From the NCBI GenBank assembly GCA_030064795.1, contig JASJEI010000165.1, forward strand, positions 1 to 14,136: a stretch of 14,136 nucleotides of DNA, read 5' to 3'. Of the stretch, positions 14,133-14,136 are shown one piece after another (positions within the stretch are counted from its first letter, which is position 1; the number at the start of each line of letters is the position of its first letter). Made by a program: the position numbers and the translations under genes. Below the pieces are notes generated by a model, which worked only from the letters and a program-made list of their open reading frames with translations, ran no database searches and was not told the DNA's origin. Source of the DNA: Pleurocapsa sp. MO_226.B13 (GTDB taxonomy: Bacteria > Cyanobacteriota > Cyanobacteriia > Cyanobacteriales > Xenococcaceae).

Positions 14133-14136
14133 AAAA

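Overview
The window looks like a chromosomal stretch from a cyanobacterium. It carries ndhO (a subunit found only in cyanobacterial and plastid NDH-1), a sigma factor with the cyanobacterial group 2 layout, and the HIP1 octamer GCGATCGC at least 15 times in 14 kb, where chance predicts about 0.2. Housekeeping genes sit singly or in pairs, and the gaps between them hold repeats and mobile-element debris.

Layout. 1-140 holds a structured repeat element (element A, its 5' end outside the window). A small membrane protein (464-706) and a GATC-type adenine methyltransferase (747-1694, minus) follow, and this pair is bracketed by a 41-bp inverted copy of part of element A. 2077-3760 carries def (peptide deformylase), a 68-residue membrane protein, a bidirectional terminator and infC (minus). 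Divergent from infC are an alpha/beta hydrolase and ndhO (3930-5140), convergent with a DUF389 membrane protein (5328-6683, minus). A 570-bp gap with a candidate small insertion precedes lipA (7255-8130). A MITE-like palindrome and a long leader precede a sigC-like sigma factor (8744-10000). Directly after its stop is element B (10002-10300), a relative of element A, followed by nested palindromes. The right third is a REC-PAS-GAF-GGDEF diguanylate cyclase (10695-12647) whose 3' end overlaps an insertion sequence with a DDE transposase (about 12568-14132).

The genes do not form one pathway. def and infC serve translation, lipA cofactor synthesis, ndhO photosynthetic electron transport, sigC and the cyclase regulation, and the methyltransferase probably DNA modification at GATC, which lies inside every HIP1 site.

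The most unusual observations are: (1) an 18-codon palindromic insertion that keeps frame inside the transposase's catalytic E-x6-K signature; (2) elements A and B, which share an ordered set of sequence blocks but little else, as expected of a structured RNA family, perhaps HEARO/IscB-type omega RNA without its nuclease; (3) infC, where Shine-Dalgarno spacing favours an ACG start two codons upstream of the GTG; (4) the cyclase, whose C-terminal tail is encoded by repeat and IS-end DNA. No tRNA, rRNA or CRISPR array was seen.
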